Source: Clostridia bacterium
GTDB taxonomy: Bacteria; Bacillota; Clostridia; Oscillospirales; RGIG577
Assembly (NCBI GenBank): GCA_017405765.1
Contig: JAFQZS010000036.1
Location: 23,997 to 87,996, forward strand
Direction: 5' to 3'
Length of the DNA stretch: 64,000 bases
The notes beneath the pieces are model-generated. The model saw nothing but the letters and a program-made list of their open reading frames with translations. It ran no database searches and was not told the origin of the DNA. Shown here piece by piece: positions 62,540 through 64,000 of this stretch. A program made the position numbers and the translations under genes. Position 1 is the stretch's first letter. Every line of letters begins with the position of its first letter.

Positions 62540-63039
62540 ATTTTATCCTCCTGCTTCATGATTTTTGCTATGTCAAGCTTTATTGCGTTTGGATCGGATA
62601 TTTTGTTTAGGATCCCGTTTATGACTTCAAGGGAGTCCGATATACGTTGTATCTCATCATTGCTCAGAATCTCGAGACGCTCGGCAAAAAAGACCGTCGC
62701 CGTTTTGATCATTTTCTCTACATATCTGGCGCCTTCGTCCGTAAGCTTTATCCAGACCTTGCGCCTGTCCGACTCGTCGCTCTCTCTTAACGCGAGTTCG
62801 CCTTTAATAAGCTTATCCACGGTCTGCGTCGTCTGCTGCTTCGAGCATTTTAAGATGGCTGTGATATCGCTCATCGTAGCCGGTCCCTTAAAGTATATGT
62901 GCGACATGACATGAAGCCCGGAGTTTGGCACTTCTCCGCGGAACTGCTTTTCTATAGGCTTCATTACGCCAAGTGAAAAAAGCTGAAAAAACTCCGAGAA
63001 CTGTTCTATGATATAGTTTCTGTCGGGTATATCAGCCAT
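62536..63039 (-). CDS. MarR-family transcriptional regulator
   Basis: Winged-helix repressor of 167 residues, first gene of the efflux operon. The MarR fold is seen in LHVMSHIYFKGPATMSDITAILKCSKQQTTQTVDKLIKGELALRESDESDRRKVWIKLTDEG: recognition helix CSKQQTTQTVDKL, then the wing with the DxR motif (ESDRRK). Such regulators usually repress their own efflux operon and respond to small phenolic or cationic compounds. A perfect 8-6-8 inverted repeat lies about 55 bases upstream and is the likely operator. Confidence 0.93.
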   Translation of the reverse strand: MADIPDRNYIIEQFSEFFQLFSLGVMKPIEKQFRGEVPNSGLHVMSHIYFKGPATMSDITAILKCSKQQTTQTVDKLIKGELALRESDESDRRKVWIKLTDEGARYVEKMIKTATVFFAERLEILSNDEIQRISDSLEVINGILNKISDPNAIKLDIAKIMKQEDKI

Positions 63040-63094
63040 ACTTTTCCCGCCCTTTCTTTAGAATAGCGCACGTTAAAATAGTACACTTTTATAT

Positions 63095-63116
63095 ATAATC
63101 AATGTTACTTGATTAT
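63095..63116 (-). promoter_or_regulatory. Probable MarR operator
   Basis: ATAATCAA, six bases, TTGATTAT: a perfect inverted repeat of 22 bases in the AT-rich region upstream of marR. MarR proteins typically bind palindromes of this size at their own promoters. A -35-like TTGAAT lies upstream and a TATTTT or TAACAT downstream or inside, so the repeat would overlap the promoter. Confidence 0.65.
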
Positions 63117-63232
63117 CATTTAAAATTCAAGGGGTTTGCGTGTTTTTACCTGTTGCACAAAACCGTCACTCAGTATTCATGCGTTATTCACATGTTCGTC
63201 AAAAGGCTTATGCGCCGCATACGGCATACTGT

Positions 63233-63805
63233 TCATTCCTGCTCGTCGAGCGTGAGCGCGTAGCTTTCAAGGAACGTGTTGATGAAAAAATTCACCTCGG
63301 GCGCGTCGATATTCCTAAGCGTTTCGTATATCGACTCCGACGCGCGCACGAACTCGCGGTTTCCCGCCTTTTTCTCCTCCACGCACTTTATATACGCGCT
63401 TATCTTATCGGCCCACTTCACGCGCTTTGCCTCCTCGGACGAGTCGTAAAATATCTCCCTGTACGTTTTCTCCATTTCCGGCGGGAGCATTGACAAAAGC
63501 TTGTCCTTTGCAACGTGCTCTATATCCTTGTAGGCGCGGTTTATCTCGGGATTGAAGTATTTTATCGGCGTAGGCATATCGCCGGTGATTATCTCCGAGG
63601 CGTCGTGAAAAAGCGATATCACGGCGGCGCGCTCGGGGTCTAACGACGCGCCGAAATGCGTGTTTGCTATAATGCAGAGCGCATGGGCTATAACGGCCAC
63701 CTCAAGCGAATGCTCGCTTAGATTTTCGTTTCGCGTATTTCTCATAAGGCTCCATCGGTCTATATATTTCATCCTCGAAAGATAAGCAAAAAAATGATTT
63801 GACAT
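63233..63805 (-). CDS. HD-domain 5'-deoxynucleotidase (YfbR-like)
   Basis: HD-domain phosphohydrolase of 190 residues from the ATG at 63805, which follows AGGAGG by six bases; the longer frame has no ribosome site. The metal site is seen as EHSLEVAVIAHA and LFHDASEIITGDMPTPIKY, which matches YfbR, an enzyme that dephosphorylates deoxyribonucleoside 5'-monophosphates. The downstream acidic ADKISAYIKCVEEKKAGN region is also typical. It appears to be a single gene. A palindrome lies 40 bases upstream. Confidence 0.9.
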   Translation of the reverse strand: MSNHFFAYLSRMKYIDRWSLMRNTRNENLSEHSLEVAVIAHALCIIANTHFGASLDPERAAVISLFHDASEIITGDMPTPIKYFNPEINRAYKDIEHVAKDKLLSMLPPEMEKTYREIFYDSSEEAKRVKWADKISAYIKCVEEKKAGNREFVRASESIYETLRNIDAPEVNFFINTFLESYALTLDEQE

Positions 63806-63842
63806 GATTTCCTCCTTGACTCTTGTTGTGCGTCGGCTTATA

Positions 63843-63872
63843 TTGTACCATATTCTTTGTGTTATGGTACAA
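63843..63872. promoter_or_regulatory. Perfect inverted repeat upstream of the YfbR-like gene
   Basis: TTGTACCATA, ten bases, TATGGTACAA: perfect ten-base arms about 40 bases upstream of the HD-domain gene and about 90 bases upstream of the ORF beginning at 63964. It may be an operator between two divergent genes or a leader hairpin. Confidence 0.55.
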
Positions 63873-63963
63873 ATGATATGTGACAAAAGAGAATGGAAAT
63901 TCAACTCGAACATGGTATGATGAAGTTACCACACCAAATCAACCGTGAAAGAGATGAATTTCC

Positions 63964-64000
63964 ATGACCAGTTTAGCATCTAGCGCGCATTTCCGTCAAC
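63964..64000 (+). CDS. Possible transposase start, cut by window end
   Basis: An ATG at 63964, preceded by GAAAGAGATGAATTTCC, opens a frame reading MTSLASSAHFRQ to the edge of the window. The pattern (short polar start, S/A-S-A-x-F-R-Q) resembles the N-terminus of helix-turn-helix transposases such as the IS3/ISNCY type. Only 12 codons are visible. A nine-base inverted repeat GGAAATTCA (63895-63903)/TGAATTTCC (63955-63963) surrounds its leader. Confidence 0.3.
   Translation, partial: MTSLASSAHFRQ

Noticed and set aside
63040..63232. Possible gene between marR and the YfbR-like gene
   Set aside because: Only a short overlapping plus-strand frame without ribosome site; apart from the operator palindrome nothing is visible.
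1..64000. CRISPR arrays, rRNA, tRNA or prophage modules
   Set aside because: No regularly spaced repeats, no rRNA or tRNA-like sequence and no phage structural or integrase genes were recognised on reading; tRNAscan-SE and a repeat finder would settle small cases.

Overview
The window reads as chromosomal core sequence from a spore-forming member of the Clostridia (Firmicutes/Bacillota). The reasons are: Gram-positive-type gene order in several conserved clusters (mraZ-rsmH-ftsL-PBP-murE-murF; ylxM-ffh-rpsP-khpA-rimM-trmD; yqfC-yqfD-phoH-ybeY-dgkA-era-recO; yicC-remA-gmk-rpoZ-priA-def-fmt-rsmB-rlmN-prpC-prkC-rsgA-thiN), sporulation and germination genes (YqfC, YqfD, YlbJ, a GerA-type operon), an HPr with both His15 and Ser46, and a MurE with the DNPR motif of meso-diaminopimelate ligases. 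By eye the base composition is close to even. The species cannot be named from the sequence. Almost all genes lie on the minus strand; the plus-strand genes are ylbJ, a small cysteine-rich protein and the ger operon.

Layout from left to right. 1-7300: division and cell wall cluster, read leftward from a clear promoter in front of mraZ with three AAAGTG boxes. 7404-10493: an orphan hybrid histidine kinase. 10870-14306: coiled-coil protein, coaD, rsmD, uvrC. 14434-14700: HPr. 14856-23788: a run of eleven same-strand genes starting at ylxM-ffh-rpsP-khpA, passing through rimM-trmD and continuing without an obvious terminator into murJ, an O-antigen-ligase-like protein, a GT4 glycosyltransferase and two DUF4330-type proteins. 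23986-33391: a ten-gene run from yqfC to a pyridoxal/pyridoxamine kinase, ending at a strong terminator. 33500-34868: ylbJ and a small cysteine protein on the plus strand. 34900-35910: a gene-free kilobase holding an unusual inverted-repeat element. 35910-52750: a MATE transporter, an unrecognised membrane protein and the long thiN-to-yicC cluster. 52899-56868: a spore germinant receptor operon with a probable fourth small gene. 56865-63039: a marR-MFP-RND-TolC-like efflux operon. 63233-63805: a YfbR-like HD phosphohydrolase, then a possible transposase start cut by the window end.

Most of the window is ordinary housekeeping sequence. The items most worth a second look are: (1) the 34966-35830 element, with long imperfect terminal inverted repeats, many internal hairpins and three GAACN4GTTC palindromes, where both sequence differences in the best-matched 33-base arm keep base pairing only in minus-strand RNA; (2) a tripartite RND operon whose TolC-like member has two helical repeats but no visible beta-barrel strands, in a sporulating bacterium; (3) a 55-codon two-helix ORF at the end of the ger operon that fits the small D subunits of germinant receptors. 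No CRISPR array, prophage, rRNA or tRNA was seen.
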